A DNA stretch of 64,000 nt, taken from Glycomyces sp. L485 (GTDB lineage Bacteria; Actinomycetota; Actinomycetes; Mycobacteriales; Micromonosporaceae). Location: assembly GCF_022548875.1 (NCBI RefSeq), contig NZ_JAKZEW010000016.1, forward strand, positions 19,382 to 83,381, in the 5' to 3' direction. The stretch's first letter is position 1; the number at the start of each line of letters is the position of its first letter. The position numbers and the translations under genes were made by a program. The notes beneath the pieces are model-generated. The model ran no database searches and was not told the origin of the DNA. It worked only from the letters and a program-made list of their open reading frames with translations. This document shows positions 1-8,262 of the stretch, piece after piece.

Positions 1-705
1 GGTGTACTTGCGGATCGGCTTGTCCGGGTCGAGGAGGCCCGACTCGGTGTAGAACCGAACCGACCAGCCGTCCGCCTTGTATCCGGGGACGGTGATCGCG
101 CCCTCGTTGAGCGACTTGTCCTCGTCGTACAACTGAGCCAGGTCGATGTCGCTTACCGATCCGGTGCCTTCGCAGCGCGCGCACATGCCGCCGTGGTAGA
201 CGGCCTTGCGCACCACCTGCTTCTCGCCCTTGCCTTTCTCGGCGGTCATGATGCCGCTCGCGATGCGCTTGGGGACGTTGAACGAGTAGGCCGTCGGGGG
301 CCCGATGTGCGGATCCGCGATACGGCTGAACAGCAGCCGCAGCATCGCGTTGGCGTCGGTGGCGGTGCCGACGGTGGAGCGGGGGTTGGCGCCCAGCCGC
401 TCCTGGTCGACGATGATCGCGGTAGTCAGCCCGTCGAGCACGTCGACCTCGGGCCGCGCCAGGTTCGGCATGAAGCCCTGCAGGAAGGCGCTGTAGGTCT
501 CGTTGATCATCCGCTGCGACTCCGCGGCGATCGTGTCGAACACCAATGAGCTCTTGCCCGAGCCGGAGACGCCGGTGAACACCGTCAGCCTGCGCTTCGG
601 GATTTCGACGCTGACGTCCTTGAGGTTGTTCCCCCGCGCGCCGTACACGCGGATGAGGTCGTGGCTGTCGGCTTCGTGCGGCTGTGCGTCGTTGTTCTTG
701 GTCAT
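1..705 (-). CDS. UvrA-like ABC ATPase (excinuclease subunit A-like), 3' end off the window
   Basis: The minus-strand frame is open from the ATG at 703-705 to the window edge, giving the first 235 residues. A Walker A motif (GVSGSGKSS, residues 45-53) follows an N-terminal strand typical of UvrA. The later stretch carries a CARCEG zinc-type motif (residues 175-180) and TVGTATDANAMLRLLFSRI, which are UvrA landmarks. The short spacing between Walker A and the CxxC resembles the compact UvrA-like proteins often found near drug-resistance genes rather than full UvrA of about 950 residues; this is inference because the 3' part is missing. It lies 10 bp downstream of the VOC gene in what looks like a three-gene operon, so a role in protection from DNA-binding compounds is plausible. 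Confidence 0.85.
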   Translation of the reverse strand, partial: MTKNNDAQPHEADSHDLIRVYGARGNNLKDVSVEIPKRRLTVFTGVSGSGKSSLVFDTIAAESQRMINETYSAFLQGFMPNLARPEVDVLDGLTTAIIVDQERLGANPRSTVGTATDANAMLRLLFSRIADPHIGPPTAYSFNVPKRIASGIMTAEKGKGEKQVVRKAVYHGGMCARCEGTGSVSDIDLAQLYDEDKSLNEGAITVPGYKADGWSVRFYTESGLLDPDKPIRKYT

Positions 706-715
706 CTTCGTCGAT

Positions 716-1141
716 TCACCGCTCTCGGACCTGGTTGAACCGCAGCATATTGCCGGCGGGATCGCGGAAGGAGCAGTCGCGGACGCCGTACGGCTGGTCG
801 GTCGGCTCCTGGAGCACCTCGGCGCCCGCGGCGCTGATGCGATCGAAGACGGCGTCGACGTCCTCGGTGCTGAAGATGACCCCGCGCAGCAGGCCCTTCG
901 CCAGCAGTTCCTCCAAGGCCTCCTTGTCGGCGGGCGGGGTGTTCGGGTCCGCCGACGGCGGTTCGAGGACGATGTCCACGTCGGGCTGCGACGGCGATCC
1001 CACGGTCACCCAGCGGAACCCCTCGAAGCCCACGTCGTTGCGGACCTCGAAGCCGAGGACGTCCCGGTAGAAGGCGAGCGCCTTGTCGTGGTCGTCGACG
1101 GCGATGAAGCACTGCGAAAGCTTGATGTCCATGGGTTTCAT
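716..1141 (-). CDS. VOC family (glyoxalase/bleomycin-resistance fold) protein
   Basis: A 141-residue protein with the usual single-domain VOC pattern: SQCFIAVDDHDKALAFYRDV near the N-terminus and a C-terminal half ending SFRDPAGNMLRFNQV. Such proteins are metal-dependent lyases, dioxygenases or drug-binding proteins; the substrate cannot be told from sequence. The start is chosen because the ATG at 1139-1141 overlaps the stop of the upstream AraC gene as ATGA, a normal translational-coupling arrangement. The UvrA-like gene follows after 10 bp. The trio may act together in toxin or drug resistance, by inference from context. Confidence 0.88.
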   Translation of the reverse strand: MKPMDIKLSQCFIAVDDHDKALAFYRDVLGFEVRNDVGFEGFRWVTVGSPSQPDVDIVLEPPSADPNTPPADKEALEELLAKGLLRGVIFSTEDVDAVFDRISAAGAEVLQEPTDQPYGVRDCSFRDPAGNMLRFNQVRER

Positions 1142-1563
1142 GCTAAGCGCGGCGGCGCGGATTTCACTTCTCGAATCCTGACCGGTCTCGTGTAGGCCTT
1201 GGCGATGCAGGCCGGGATGTTCGCGCCCTCGTCGTGGCCGCGGGCCCGGTAGGCGCTCGGACTCTCGCCGACCAGCTCGGTGAACCGCGAGCTGAACGAA
1301 CCCAGCGAGGTGCAGCCGACCGCGAAGCAGACTTCGGTCACCGACAGGTCGCCCCGTCGCAGCAGGGCCTTGGCCCGCTCGATCCGGCGCGTCATCAGGT
1401 AGGTGTACGGCGTCTCCCCGAAGGCGGCGCGGAAGCTGCGGGAGAAGTGGCCCGGCGACATCAGGGCACCGCGCGCCAGCGCGGGAACGTCGAGCGGTTC
1501 GGCGTACTCGCGGTCCATCCGGTCGCGGGCCCGGCGGAGCCGGACGAGGTCCTCCAACGTCAT
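1138..1563 (-). CDS. AraC-type HTH transcriptional regulator, DNA-binding domain only
   Basis: The 141-residue product is essentially one AraC DNA-binding domain of two HTH motifs (about residues 15-115). It shows family landmarks: [20 protein letters not shown] in the first [23 protein letters not shown] in the linker and [20 protein letters not shown] in the second. There is no N-terminal ligand domain, so it is half the length of classical AraC. It is the first gene of a likely operon with the VOC and UvrA-like genes and is divergent from nucS across 104 bp. It probably regulates its own operon; the inducer is unknown. Confidence 0.88.
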   Translation of the reverse strand: MTLEDLVRLRRARDRMDREYAEPLDVPALARGALMSPGHFSRSFRAAFGETPYTYLMTRRIERAKALLRRGDLSVTEVCFAVGCTSLGSFSSRFTELVGESPSAYRARGHDEGANIPACIAKAYTRPVRIREVKSAPPRLA

Positions 1564-1667
1564 GCGAGCAGCATCCCACGGGAATGCGACAGCCGGCCCG
1601 ACGCACAGGTCTCAGGCTGGAGTCGGCAGGGCTGGGCGAATCGGACGGCACGGGTAGGGTGCTGGGC

Positions 1668-2333
1668 ATGCGTTTGGTTGTGGCCCGTTGCTCGGTCGAC
1701 TACACGGGGCGGCTCTCCGCCCACCTGCCCATGGCCCCGCGGCTCATCATGATCAAGGCGGACGGGAGTGTGCTCGTCCACGCCGACGGCGGGTCGTACA
1801 AGCCGCTGAACTGGATGACGCCGCCCTGCACGGTCGTCGAGTCGGATTCGGCGTGGACCGTGACGTCGAAGAAGTCCGGAGACCAGCTCCAGATCACCAT
1901 CGAGGAGATCCTGCACGACTCCTCGCATGAGCTCGGGACCGATCCGGGGCTGCAGAAGGACGGAGTCGAGGCGCACCTGCAGGAGCTGCTCGCCGCCGAC
2001 ACCGCCCCGCTCGGAAAGGGCTGGTCGCTGGTGCGTCGGGAGTATCCGACCGCGATCGGGCCGGTGGACCTCATGTGCCGCGACTCCGACGGGAAGCACG
2101 TCGCCGTCGAGATCAAGCGGCGCGGCGAGATCGACGGCGTCGAGCAGTTGACGCGGTACCTGGAGTTGCTCAACCGGGATCCGCTGCTGGCGCCGGTCGA
2201 CGGGGTGTTCGCCGCGCAGGCCATCAAGCCGCAGGCGCGCGTGCTCGCCGAGGACCGCGGGATCCGGTGCGTGGTCCTGGATTACGACGACATGCGCGGG
2301 GCCGTCGACGAGTCGCAGCCACGGCTGTTCTGA
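1668..2333 (+). CDS. nucS: Endonuclease NucS (mismatch-specific endonuclease)
   Basis: The 221-residue protein starts [16 protein letters not shown], as NucS proteins do. An N-terminal beta-rich DNA-binding part is followed by a RecB-like nuclease domain with GPVD (D134), VAVEIKRRG (E148, K150) and VEQLTRY (Q160), the expected active-site set. The C-terminus is SQPRLF, matching the sliding-clamp-binding peptide of the family. In actinobacteria without MutS/MutL, NucS cuts both strands at mismatches in a clamp-stimulated repair pathway; this is established for the family. The ATG at 1668 gives the usual length. It stands alone and is followed by a strong hairpin. Confidence 0.95.
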   Translation: MRLVVARCSVDYTGRLSAHLPMAPRLIMIKADGSVLVHADGGSYKPLNWMTPPCTVVESDSAWTVTSKKSGDQLQITIEEILHDSSHELGTDPGLQKDGVEAHLQELLAADTAPLGKGWSLVRREYPTAIGPVDLMCRDSDGKHVAVEIKRRGEIDGVEQLTRYLELLNRDPLLAPVDGVFAAQAIKPQARVLAEDRGIRCVVLDYDDMRGAVDESQPRLF

Positions 2334-2338
2334 CAGAA

Positions 2339-2365
2339 GAGGGCCGCAGCGGTGCCGCGGCCCTC
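2339..2365. terminator. Bidirectional hairpin between nucS and a DUF4190 gene
   Basis: GAGGGCCGC pairs perfectly with GCGGCCCTC across a 9-base loop, 6 bp after the nucS stop and 13 bp before the stop of the convergent downstream gene. There is no T-run, as is common in GC-rich actinobacteria. Confidence 0.7.
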
Positions 2366-2378
2366 AACGACGGAATCC

Positions 2379-2786
2379 TCAGAGGTTCTCCAGGTCTTCG
2401 ATGAGCTGGTCGCACTCCTCTTGAGACAGGCCCTGCTCCTCGCACTGCGCCCGGTACTCGTCGCGGTACTCGTTGACGGCGTCGTTTACGACGTTGACGA
2501 CGAAGATGTTGATCGCGATTGCGACGCCGATGGCGAGGACGCCGAGGATGATTCCGGTCAAGCCGGTGCCCTTGCCCTTGCCCCCGCGCTTGCCGGAGAC
2601 GACGACGGCGACGATGCCGAAGATGAGGGCGAGGATGGCCAGGATGATCCCGACCACGTTGATGATGGGGATCACGCCGAGCACGAGGCCGATGATGCCG
2701 AGGACGAGGGCGGTGACGCCGAAGCCGTTACCCTGTTTCTGGACTGGCTGGGCAGGTTCGGCGGGCGGGGCGGGCGGGTAAGTCAC
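2379..2786 (-). CDS. DUF4190-type small membrane protein
   Basis: A 135-residue protein with a proline-rich cytoplasmic head (about residues 1-20). Two close hydrophobic hairpins follow (about residues 24-65, very rich in V/I/L/G), then a KRGGKGKG basic loop and a third hydrophobic segment. The acidic tail has two cysteines (CEEQGLSQEEC). This matches DUF4190-like proteins of actinobacteria, whose function is unknown. The GTG start at 2784-2786 is preceded by GAGGAG. It is monocistronic, lying between the nucS hairpin and the alpha-galactosidase gene. Confidence 0.75.
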   Translation of the reverse strand: MTYPPAPPAEPAQPVQKQGNGFGVTALVLGIIGLVLGVIPIINVVGIILAILALIFGIVAVVVSGKRGGKGKGTGLTGIILGVLAIGVAIAINIFVVNVVNDAVNEYRDEYRAQCEEQGLSQEECDQLIEDLENL

Positions 2787-2944
2787 GGGGGACTCCTCAG
2801 ATTTCTAGGGATCAATTCGTTCGGGCGGAACATCGTGATTTTAGTGGGTCGGCGCGAGCACTGAGCCGTCCCAATGCCTCTGTACACGAGAGAGGCTCAT
2901 CACTTCAGCGATCCGGGTCGGCGTCGTCGCAGACCGTGACAGTC

Positions 2945-5023
2945 CTATTCGGCGCGGCGCAGGCGCAGGATCGCCGAATCCCAGTCGGTGTCGGCCCACC
3001 GCAGCGGCAGGCCATGGGCATGAAGGCCGGCGCCCCAATGGATCTCCCCGGTGTCCTCGTCGACCCAGCGTGAGCCTGCCGCGACCGCGGCGGGCCGCAG
3101 CGGCGCCTGCGGGCGGTTGAACCGCGACGGGGTCTTGAACGCCAGCACCACGATCCGGTCGCCCAGGACATATTGGACGCCGGTCAGCTGCTCGGTCTCG
3201 GGGTCGCCCAAGCGGTACTGGGCGCCGTGCTGCACCACGGCCCGGATGTCCTTGTAGACGGCAACGTGCTCGGCGGCCTCGTCGAGCTCGGCGTCACTCC
3301 ACTCGGACAGGTCGCCGCCCACGGCGAGCAGTCCGGCGCCGGCCACCTGGAACCGGAACCGGAGCGTGGTCACCCGCCTGGTGAACGGGTTCGGCACGTC
3401 GGTCACCCACGCGCCCATGGCCCTCGCCGGGTAGGCCTGGCTGAAGCCGTGCTGGATCGCGACGCGGTCACCGGCGTCGGTGTTGTCCGAGGTCCACACC
3501 TGGTCGACGTAGCGCAGGATGCCCGGGTCGACACGTGCCGCCCCGCCTGCGCAGCCCTCGATCCGCACATGCGGGTGTGCCTCGCGGAGTTTGCGCTTGA
3601 GCTCGTAGACGGCCTTGACGTGGTCGATGTAGACGCGGTCGGGGTCGGTCCCGTCGGGCCGCCCGACCTCGGTGAAGGGCCGGTTGTGGTCCCACTTGAG
3701 GAAGTCGATGTCGTTGTCGCCGAGGAGCTTGTCGAGCGTCGCGAAGGCCCATGCGGCGACCTCGGCCCGGGAGTAGTCGAGCACGAGCTGGGCGCGCAGC
3801 TCGGTGCGGTCCCTGCCGGTCTGGTGGATCGCCCAGTCGGGGTGGGCGCGGTACAGGTCCGAGTCGGGGTTGACCATCTCCGGTTCGATCCACAGCCCGA
3901 ACTTCATGCCTTTGGCGTGGACGGCGTCGATGAGCGGCTTCAGGCCGTTCGGGAAGCGGTCGGGGTTGGGCCACCAGTCGCCGAGCCCGGCGGTGTCGGA
4001 GGTGCGGGAGCCGAACCAGGCGTCGTCGATGACGAACTGCTCGCAGCCGATCCGGGCCGCGAGGTCGACCAGCGGCATCTGCTTCTTCTCCGAGACGTCG
4101 AAGGTAACCGCCTCCCAGGAGTTGAACAGGACCGGGGCGTCCTCTTCGGCGGTCGGCATGACGTGCCGCCGCAGGTGCTCGTGCCAGGCGCGGGAGGCCC
4201 CGCCGAAGCCGTCGGCGCTGTAGTGCGCGGAGTAGACGGGGGTCTCCCAGGCCTCCCCGGCCTCGAGGTGCCAGCGCAGGCCTTCCTGCCCGGCGCCGCC
4301 GGTGAGGGTCAGGCGTCCCTGGGTGGAGCGCCGGATCTGTACGCGCCACGACCCGGACCAGGCGAGTGCCGAGGAGTAGACCTCGCCGCCGGTCTCGGTG
4401 GCGGTGCCGTCGTCGATCAAGCACCACGGGTTGGCCTGGTGGCTGGTGTTGCCGCGACGCGAGCCGAGAAGCGTCTCGCCGACGGGCAGCTCGACGCGCC
4501 GCAGTTGCCATTCGGCGGCCCATTCGCCGGACAGGTGCGAGAGCCGGTAGTCCTTCCAGTGCGGCAGGGTCCAAGCCGCCGAGTCGAAGCGGCCGATCTC
4601 GACGGGGGCGCCGGTTTCCAGGACGGCCCATCGGTCGATGACGCCGGTGTTCCAGATCCGGTAGTGCAGCGTCAGGGCGAGTTCGCGATCGGTGAAGACG
4701 ATCGCGAGGTGGTCGCCGTCGACGGTGTGGTCACGGTAGTTCCAGGCGAAGCCCTTGGCGCCGTCGGGGTGCCGCAGTTGGAGCGACGGGGTGGCGAACT
4801 GTGGCCCGAGCTCGCCGAGGAGTTCGACGCCGTTGTGGATCCTGTCGTCGAAGGAGTACTCCTCGCCGCGGTCGCGGAGCAGTCCGGCGACGGCCCCGTC
4901 GGGGATCGGCGGGCCCCAGTAGTACTGCCGGGGCATGCCCTGGTCGCAGAGCCCGACGACATAGGAGTGGCCGGGCCCGGAGAGGTGCCAGGCGCCTGCG
5001 GCTTCGTCGAAGCTGATGGTCAT
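2945..5023 (-). CDS. Alpha-galactosidase, glycoside hydrolase family 36
   Basis: The 692-residue cytoplasmic enzyme has the three-part GH36 layout: N-terminal beta-supersandwich (to about residue 300), TIM barrel (about 310-620) and C-terminal beta domain. The barrel carries VIDDAWFG (331-338), GLWIEPEMVNPDSDL, FLKWDHNR with nucleophile D445, and VWTSDNTDAGDR with acid/base D513, so the active site looks intact. It should hydrolyse terminal alpha-galactosides such as melibiose or raffinose; regiospecificity is not readable. The ATG at 5021-5023 has AAGGAG 6 bp upstream, so a longer in-frame extension to 5119 is rejected. No sugar transporter or LacI gene is nearby. A palindrome lies in the divergent promoter region. 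Confidence 0.94.
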   Translation of the reverse strand: MTISFDEAAGAWHLSGPGHSYVVGLCDQGMPRQYYWGPPIPDGAVAGLLRDRGEEYSFDDRIHNGVELLGELGPQFATPSLQLRHPDGAKGFAWNYRDHTVDGDHLAIVFTDRELALTLHYRIWNTGVIDRWAVLETGAPVEIGRFDSAAWTLPHWKDYRLSHLSGEWAAEWQLRRVELPVGETLLGSRRGNTSHQANPWCLIDDGTATETGGEVYSSALAWSGSWRVQIRRSTQGRLTLTGGAGQEGLRWHLEAGEAWETPVYSAHYSADGFGGASRAWHEHLRRHVMPTAEEDAPVLFNSWEAVTFDVSEKKQMPLVDLAARIGCEQFVIDDAWFGSRTSDTAGLGDWWPNPDRFPNGLKPLIDAVHAKGMKFGLWIEPEMVNPDSDLYRAHPDWAIHQTGRDRTELRAQLVLDYSRAEVAAWAFATLDKLLGDNDIDFLKWDHNRPFTEVGRPDGTDPDRVYIDHVKAVYELKRKLREAHPHVRIEGCAGGAARVDPGILRYVDQVWTSDNTDAGDRVAIQHGFSQAYPARAMGAWVTDVPNPFTRRVTTLRFRFQVAGAGLLAVGGDLSEWSDAELDEAAEHVAVYKDIRAVVQHGAQYRLGDPETEQLTGVQYVLGDRIVVLAFKTPSRFNRPQAPLRPAAVAAGSRWVDEDTGEIHWGAGLHAHGLPLRWADTDWDSAILRLRRAE

Positions 5024-5061
5024 GATCGCTCCTTGTGTTCGAACCGGCCCAGTGTGCCATT

Positions 5062-5075
5062 GGATAACGGTATCC
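5062..5075. promoter_or_regulatory. Imperfect palindrome in the alpha-galactosidase/manC divergent promoter region
   Basis: GGATAACGGTATCC is a 14-bp inverted repeat with one mismatched pair, 39 bp upstream of the alpha-galactosidase ATG and 58 bp upstream of manC. Its size fits a LacI/GntR-type operator; no regulator gene is adjacent. Confidence 0.35.
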
Positions 5076-5133
5076 CTGGTTATGCGTCCACCGGGTGAAC
5101 GGCCACGCGGGGATGGCATGCAAGACTATTGGC

Positions 5134-6222
5134 ATGCTTCACGCGGTGGTCCCCGCAGGCGGTTCCGGAACTCGGCTCTGGCCCCTGTCTCGCGCGCAAC
5201 GGCCCAAGTTCCTGCTGCCGTTGACCGGCTCCGAGTCCTCCCTCCTCCAGTCCACGGTCGAGCGGGTCCGCGTGCTCTCCCGCCCCGACCACGTCTACGT
5301 CGTCACCGGCACCGCCCACGCCGTCGACGTCGCCAGGCAGTTGCCGGACGTGCCCGGTGACAACATCCTCGTCGAGCCCTCTCCGCGGGACTCGGCCGCC
5401 GCGATCAGTCTGGCCGCCGCGGTCATCGCCGAGCGCGACCCCGGCGCGATCATGGGCTCCTTCGCCGCCGACCACTTCGTCCCCGACGCCGAGGCGTTCG
5501 CCAAGACCGTCGAGCGGGCCATGGAGTTGGCCGCCACCGGCCTGCTCATGACCATCGGCATCAACCCGACCGGGCCCGACACCGGCCTCGGCTACCTGCG
5601 CCTCGGCGAGAGGGTCGGGCCGGGCTTCAAGCTGGCCGCGTTCGTGGAGAAGCCCGACCAGGTGTCCGCCGTCGAGTACGTCTCCTCGGGCAACTACCTG
5701 TGGAACGCGGGCATGTTCGTCTGGCGCGTGGACGTCTTCCTCGACGAGCTCGCCCGCCACCGCCCGGCCCTGCACGATGCGGTGCGGACCCTCGCCGCCG
5801 CTTGGGACTCGAACGGCCGCGACGCCCTGTTCGGCGAGCTGTGGCCGACGCTGGAGAAGATCTCGATCGACTACGCGGTCATGGAGCCGGCCGCGGCCTC
5901 CGGCAAGGTCGGCGTCGTCCCCGGCGACTTCGACTGGCACGACGTCGGCGACTACGACACGCTCGGGCAGGTCCTCAAAGCCGCCGACCGGGTCGGAAAC
6001 GTCGTCGTCGAGCACTCGGGCTCGGGCGAGGTACTGCTGACCGAGTCGAAGCGCAATGTGGTGGTGCCCTCCTCGGGGCGTCTGGTCGCCACCGTCGGAG
6101 TCGACGACCTCATCATCGTCGACACCCCCGACGCGCTCCTGGTGTGCCCGAGGGACCGGGCCCAGGAGGTCAAGGGCGTGGTGGAGGAACTGAAACAGGC
6201 GTCCAGGACCGATCTGGTCTAA
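5134..6222 (+). CDS. manC: Mannose-1-phosphate guanylyltransferase
   Basis: The 362-residue nucleotidyltransferase begins MLHAVVPAGG and has the signature GGSGTRLWP at residues 9-17, which binds GTP and metal. FVEKP lies in the middle, followed by GNYLWNAGMFVWR and ISIDYAVMEPA; all are typical of the GMP family. It makes GDP-mannose from mannose-1-phosphate and GTP, feeding mannolipids, lipoarabinomannan-like glycans and protein O-mannosylation. The ATG at 5134 is preferred over an upstream in-frame ATG because the family core starts immediately. ManA and phosphomannomutase lie 2.5-6 kb downstream on the same strand, completing the pathway. The mycobacterial counterpart is called ManB. Confidence 0.92.
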   Translation: MLHAVVPAGGSGTRLWPLSRAQRPKFLLPLTGSESSLLQSTVERVRVLSRPDHVYVVTGTAHAVDVARQLPDVPGDNILVEPSPRDSAAAISLAAAVIAERDPGAIMGSFAADHFVPDAEAFAKTVERAMELAATGLLMTIGINPTGPDTGLGYLRLGERVGPGFKLAAFVEKPDQVSAVEYVSSGNYLWNAGMFVWRVDVFLDELARHRPALHDAVRTLAAAWDSNGRDALFGELWPTLEKISIDYAVMEPAAASGKVGVVPGDFDWHDVGDYDTLGQVLKAADRVGNVVVEHSGSGEVLLTESKRNVVVPSSGRLVATVGVDDLIIVDTPDALLVCPRDRAQEVKGVVEELKQASRTDLV

Positions 6223-6230
6223 TACCGGCC

Positions 6231-6740
6231 ATGCCGTCATCGCAACGCAGCCGCACCGTCGTCGCACTCGTCCTACTCGCCTGCGCCGCGGTGTTCATCG
6301 CAGTGGCCCTCTCGCAGTGGATCTACGGTGCGGGCCTCGATCCGCGCGACGACTACGGCTCGCGCGCGGCCGGAATCGAGTTCACCGACACCGCCCGCAG
6401 CACCCTGTTCTCGTTCGTCCCCGTGGCGGCGCCGGCCCTCGCGGTCTTCCTACGACCCGGACGAGTGATTCGGCGCCTTGCCCGAATCGCTTACGCCTTC
6501 TACATCGTTATCGGTGTGCTGCTGGCGTTGTCGGCGGCGTTGTACGGATACGACGATGCGACCCAACTCGCCTCGCTGGGGCGGGTGTGGATCGACGACC
6601 GCGCCGCGACCGAGCGGCTGCTCCTTGATGGAGTGTGGTTGGTCCTGGCCGGCGTGGGTCTGATGTCCGTGCGATGGAACCGCATACAGGAGAAATCCTC
6701 TATTGTGCCGCAAGAAAAGCAAGACCCCCCGAAGGAGTGA
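6231..6740 (+). CDS. Uncharacterised four-helix membrane protein
   Basis: A 169-residue protein with hydrophobic segments near residues 9-28, 60-80, 88-108 and 135-155 and a charged C-terminal tail (KEKQDPPKE-like). I do not recognise a family. It starts 8 bp after the manC stop on the same strand, so co-transcription is likely. In mycobacteria the fbiA/fbiB genes lie in the equivalent interval between whiB2 and the GDP-mannose pyrophosphorylase gene; here only this protein is found. A weak hairpin (about 6719-6755) follows. Confidence 0.7.
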   Translation: MPSSQRSRTVVALVLLACAAVFIAVALSQWIYGAGLDPRDDYGSRAAGIEFTDTARSTLFSFVPVAAPALAVFLRPGRVIRRLARIAYAFYIVIGVLLALSAALYGYDDATQLASLGRVWIDDRAATERLLLDGVWLVLAGVGLMSVRWNRIQEKSSIVPQEKQDPPKE

Positions 6741-7045
6741 GTCTGAGGGGTCCTTCCATCGCTCGGATCACTGTGCGCTATCGTCTGATATCGAAACGTT
6801 ATCGAATAGCGATGAGCACTCATCGTCCATCGAGATGAGCAAGGCGGCGCGACCCCAACTTCAGGTCGCCCGCGGGCACCAGGACCTCAATCGCATGCGG
6901 CAGGCCGGCGGCGCCGCATTAATGGGTCGTACGCGCGGCTGGGGAGGGGCGCGTTCGATCCTCGGGTCTGACATCCGGTGCCGTGCAAGTGATTGCAGGG
7001 GGTAGCACCGGCTCGACCGGTGCGCATACGAGGAGGCGGACGTAT
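6741..7045 (+). promoter_or_regulatory. whiB2 upstream region with phased direct repeats and a palindrome
   Basis: This 305-bp region holds no gene. TATCGAA occurs at 6789-6795 and 6800-6806, one helical turn apart. A perfect inverted repeat CGATGAG-CA-CTCATCG follows at 6810-6825. Closer to the gene, GCACCGG-CTCGA-CCGGTGC (7005-7023) forms a 7-bp hairpin just before the Shine-Dalgarno sequence AGGAGG (7031-7036). WhiB-type genes are usually tightly controlled, so regulator binding here is plausible. No clear -35/-10 pair was assigned. Confidence 0.45.
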
Positions 7046-7477
7046 ATGGACGGCCGTGACTACCTGGCCGACCTATTGGGCAACGTTCCGGAGTGGCAGG
7101 TTCGCGCGCTGTGCGCGCAGACCGACCCGGAGGCGTTCTTCCCCGAAAAAGGGGGGTCGACGCGCGATGCGAAACGCATATGCGCCCGATGCGAGGTCAA
7201 AGAAAACTGTCTACAGTACGCACTCGAACACGATGAACGATTCGGCATCTGGGGCGGCTTGTCGGAGCGCGAGCGTCGCAAGATCAAACGCCAGGCCCGC
7301 GAGGCCGCCCGCAGGCGGGCGGAGCGCGCCATGCCCGTGGTGGTGTGCATGCCGACCCCGATGATCAACCCCGAGCTGGAGCCGCAGACGGCCCTCGTTC
7401 CCGAACCGATGCCCGTGGGCTCGGTGCTGGCCGAGGAGCGGTCGACCGAACGCGACCGCGTTCCGGTGGCGGCCTAG
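7046..7477 (+). CDS. whiB2: WhiB-family Fe-S transcriptional regulator, WhiB2/WhmD-like
   Basis: The 143-residue protein has the four cluster cysteines C23, C46, C49 and C55 (CARCEVKENC), the GIWGG turn at residues 67-71, and a basic C-terminal helix ERERRKIKRQAREAARRR for DNA contact. WhiB proteins bind [4Fe-4S] clusters and sigma-A. The WhiB2/WhmD branch is linked to septation in mycobacteria and streptomycetes. The ATG at 7046 has AGGAGG 9 bp upstream. Position next to a metallopeptidase-family gene, DUF3499 and phosphomannomutase matches mycobacterial whiB2 (from memory). The C-terminal tail of about 45 residues is proline- and acid-rich. Confidence 0.92.
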   Translation: MDGRDYLADLLGNVPEWQVRALCAQTDPEAFFPEKGGSTRDAKRICARCEVKENCLQYALEHDERFGIWGGLSERERRKIKRQAREAARRRAERAMPVVVCMPTPMINPELEPQTALVPEPMPVGSVLAEERSTERDRVPVAA

Positions 7478-7501
7478 GGAACCAGCCGAGAAAGCACGTG
7501 A

Positions 7502-7527
7502 GGGGTGGGACAGCGTCGTCCCACCCC
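7502..7527. terminator. Bidirectional terminator after whiB2
   Basis: GGGGTGGGAC pairs perfectly with GTCCCACCCC across a 6-base loop. It sits 24 bp after whiB2 and 18 bp before the stop of the convergent gene. Confidence 0.75.
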
Positions 7528-7545
7528 CGCGCTCTTCCCATGGGA

Positions 7546-7977
7546 TTATGGCTCCAGGTCTTCGGGCGGCAGGTTCAGCAGCGACGCGAGCTCCTCGGCG
7601 AGGACGCTGTAGACCAACATCTCCAACTCCAGCCGCGCGACCGCCCGCAGCTCGATCGGCCTGCGGTACAGCACGATCCGCGGTGCGGCGGCACTCGTCC
7701 CAGGCCGGGCCGGATACAGCTTCGCCAGCGGAACCCCGCGGTCCTCGACGATGTCGGCGTCGTACTCCCGCGACGGCGGCGGGACCTCGTCCACGGCGAA
7801 CTCGATGTGCCGCAGACTCGTGAACTTCGGCCCCAACGACTCGGCAAGGTGCCGCTCGATCGCCACCACCGTCTCCATGACCAGGGCATCGAACTCCTCG
7901 ACGGGCGTGCGCCGCATCGGCAGGGCCCTCGGCGCCAACGGCCCCCGCATACCCCGCCCGTGACGATCTCTCCGCAT
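7546..7977 (-). CDS. Metallopeptidase-family (zincin-fold) protein lacking HExxH
   Basis: A 143-residue protein with a basic start and RGPLAPRALPMRRTPVEEFD, followed by alternating strands and a C-terminal helix pair. It resembles the short actinobacterial proteins, such as the neighbour of mycobacterial whiB2, filed under metallopeptidase family (zincin_1). In that family a helix with HExxHxxG binds zinc. Here the matching helix reads MLVYSVLAEELASLL with no histidine pair, so peptidase activity is unlikely. It converges on whiB2 and is divergent from the DUF3499 gene across 285 bp. Assignment rests mainly on synteny and pattern. Confidence 0.7.
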   Translation of the reverse strand: MRRDRHGRGMRGPLAPRALPMRRTPVEEFDALVMETVVAIERHLAESLGPKFTSLRHIEFAVDEVPPPSREYDADIVEDRGVPLAKLYPARPGTSAAAPRIVLYRRPIELRAVARLELEMLVYSVLAEELASLLNLPPEDLEP

Positions 7978-8262
7978 GCGCCCACCTTAAGTGGTCTCGT
8001 GTGATCTTTAACGGCCCGTATCCGGCCCGTTCTCCGCCTCGCCGCGTCGTCGAAGGTCTGGTCGCAGCCTCGTGGCACCCGGTCCTCCTCCGCCCTCTTG
8101 GCGAAGCCTGCGAGCCATGGACTGGCATTGCGAGGAGACGAATGGCCTCGGATCCAGCCACGCCCGAACCACACGTCACCTCCTGGCCTCCATTGAGACT
8201 AATCGGCCCTCCCGACTGCTCAGCGCCACCGAGTTCGATACCACGAGTGGTAGTTTCGTGGT

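Noticed and set aside
1..705. Canonical repair UvrA
   Set aside because: The Walker A to CxxC spacing is short and the neighbours are AraC and VOC genes, more like resistance-type UvrA homologues; the missing 3' part prevents a final decision.
3173..5098. 641-codon plus-strand frame under the alpha-galactosidase gene
   Set aside because: Antisense shadow of a GH36 gene with intact catalytic residues.
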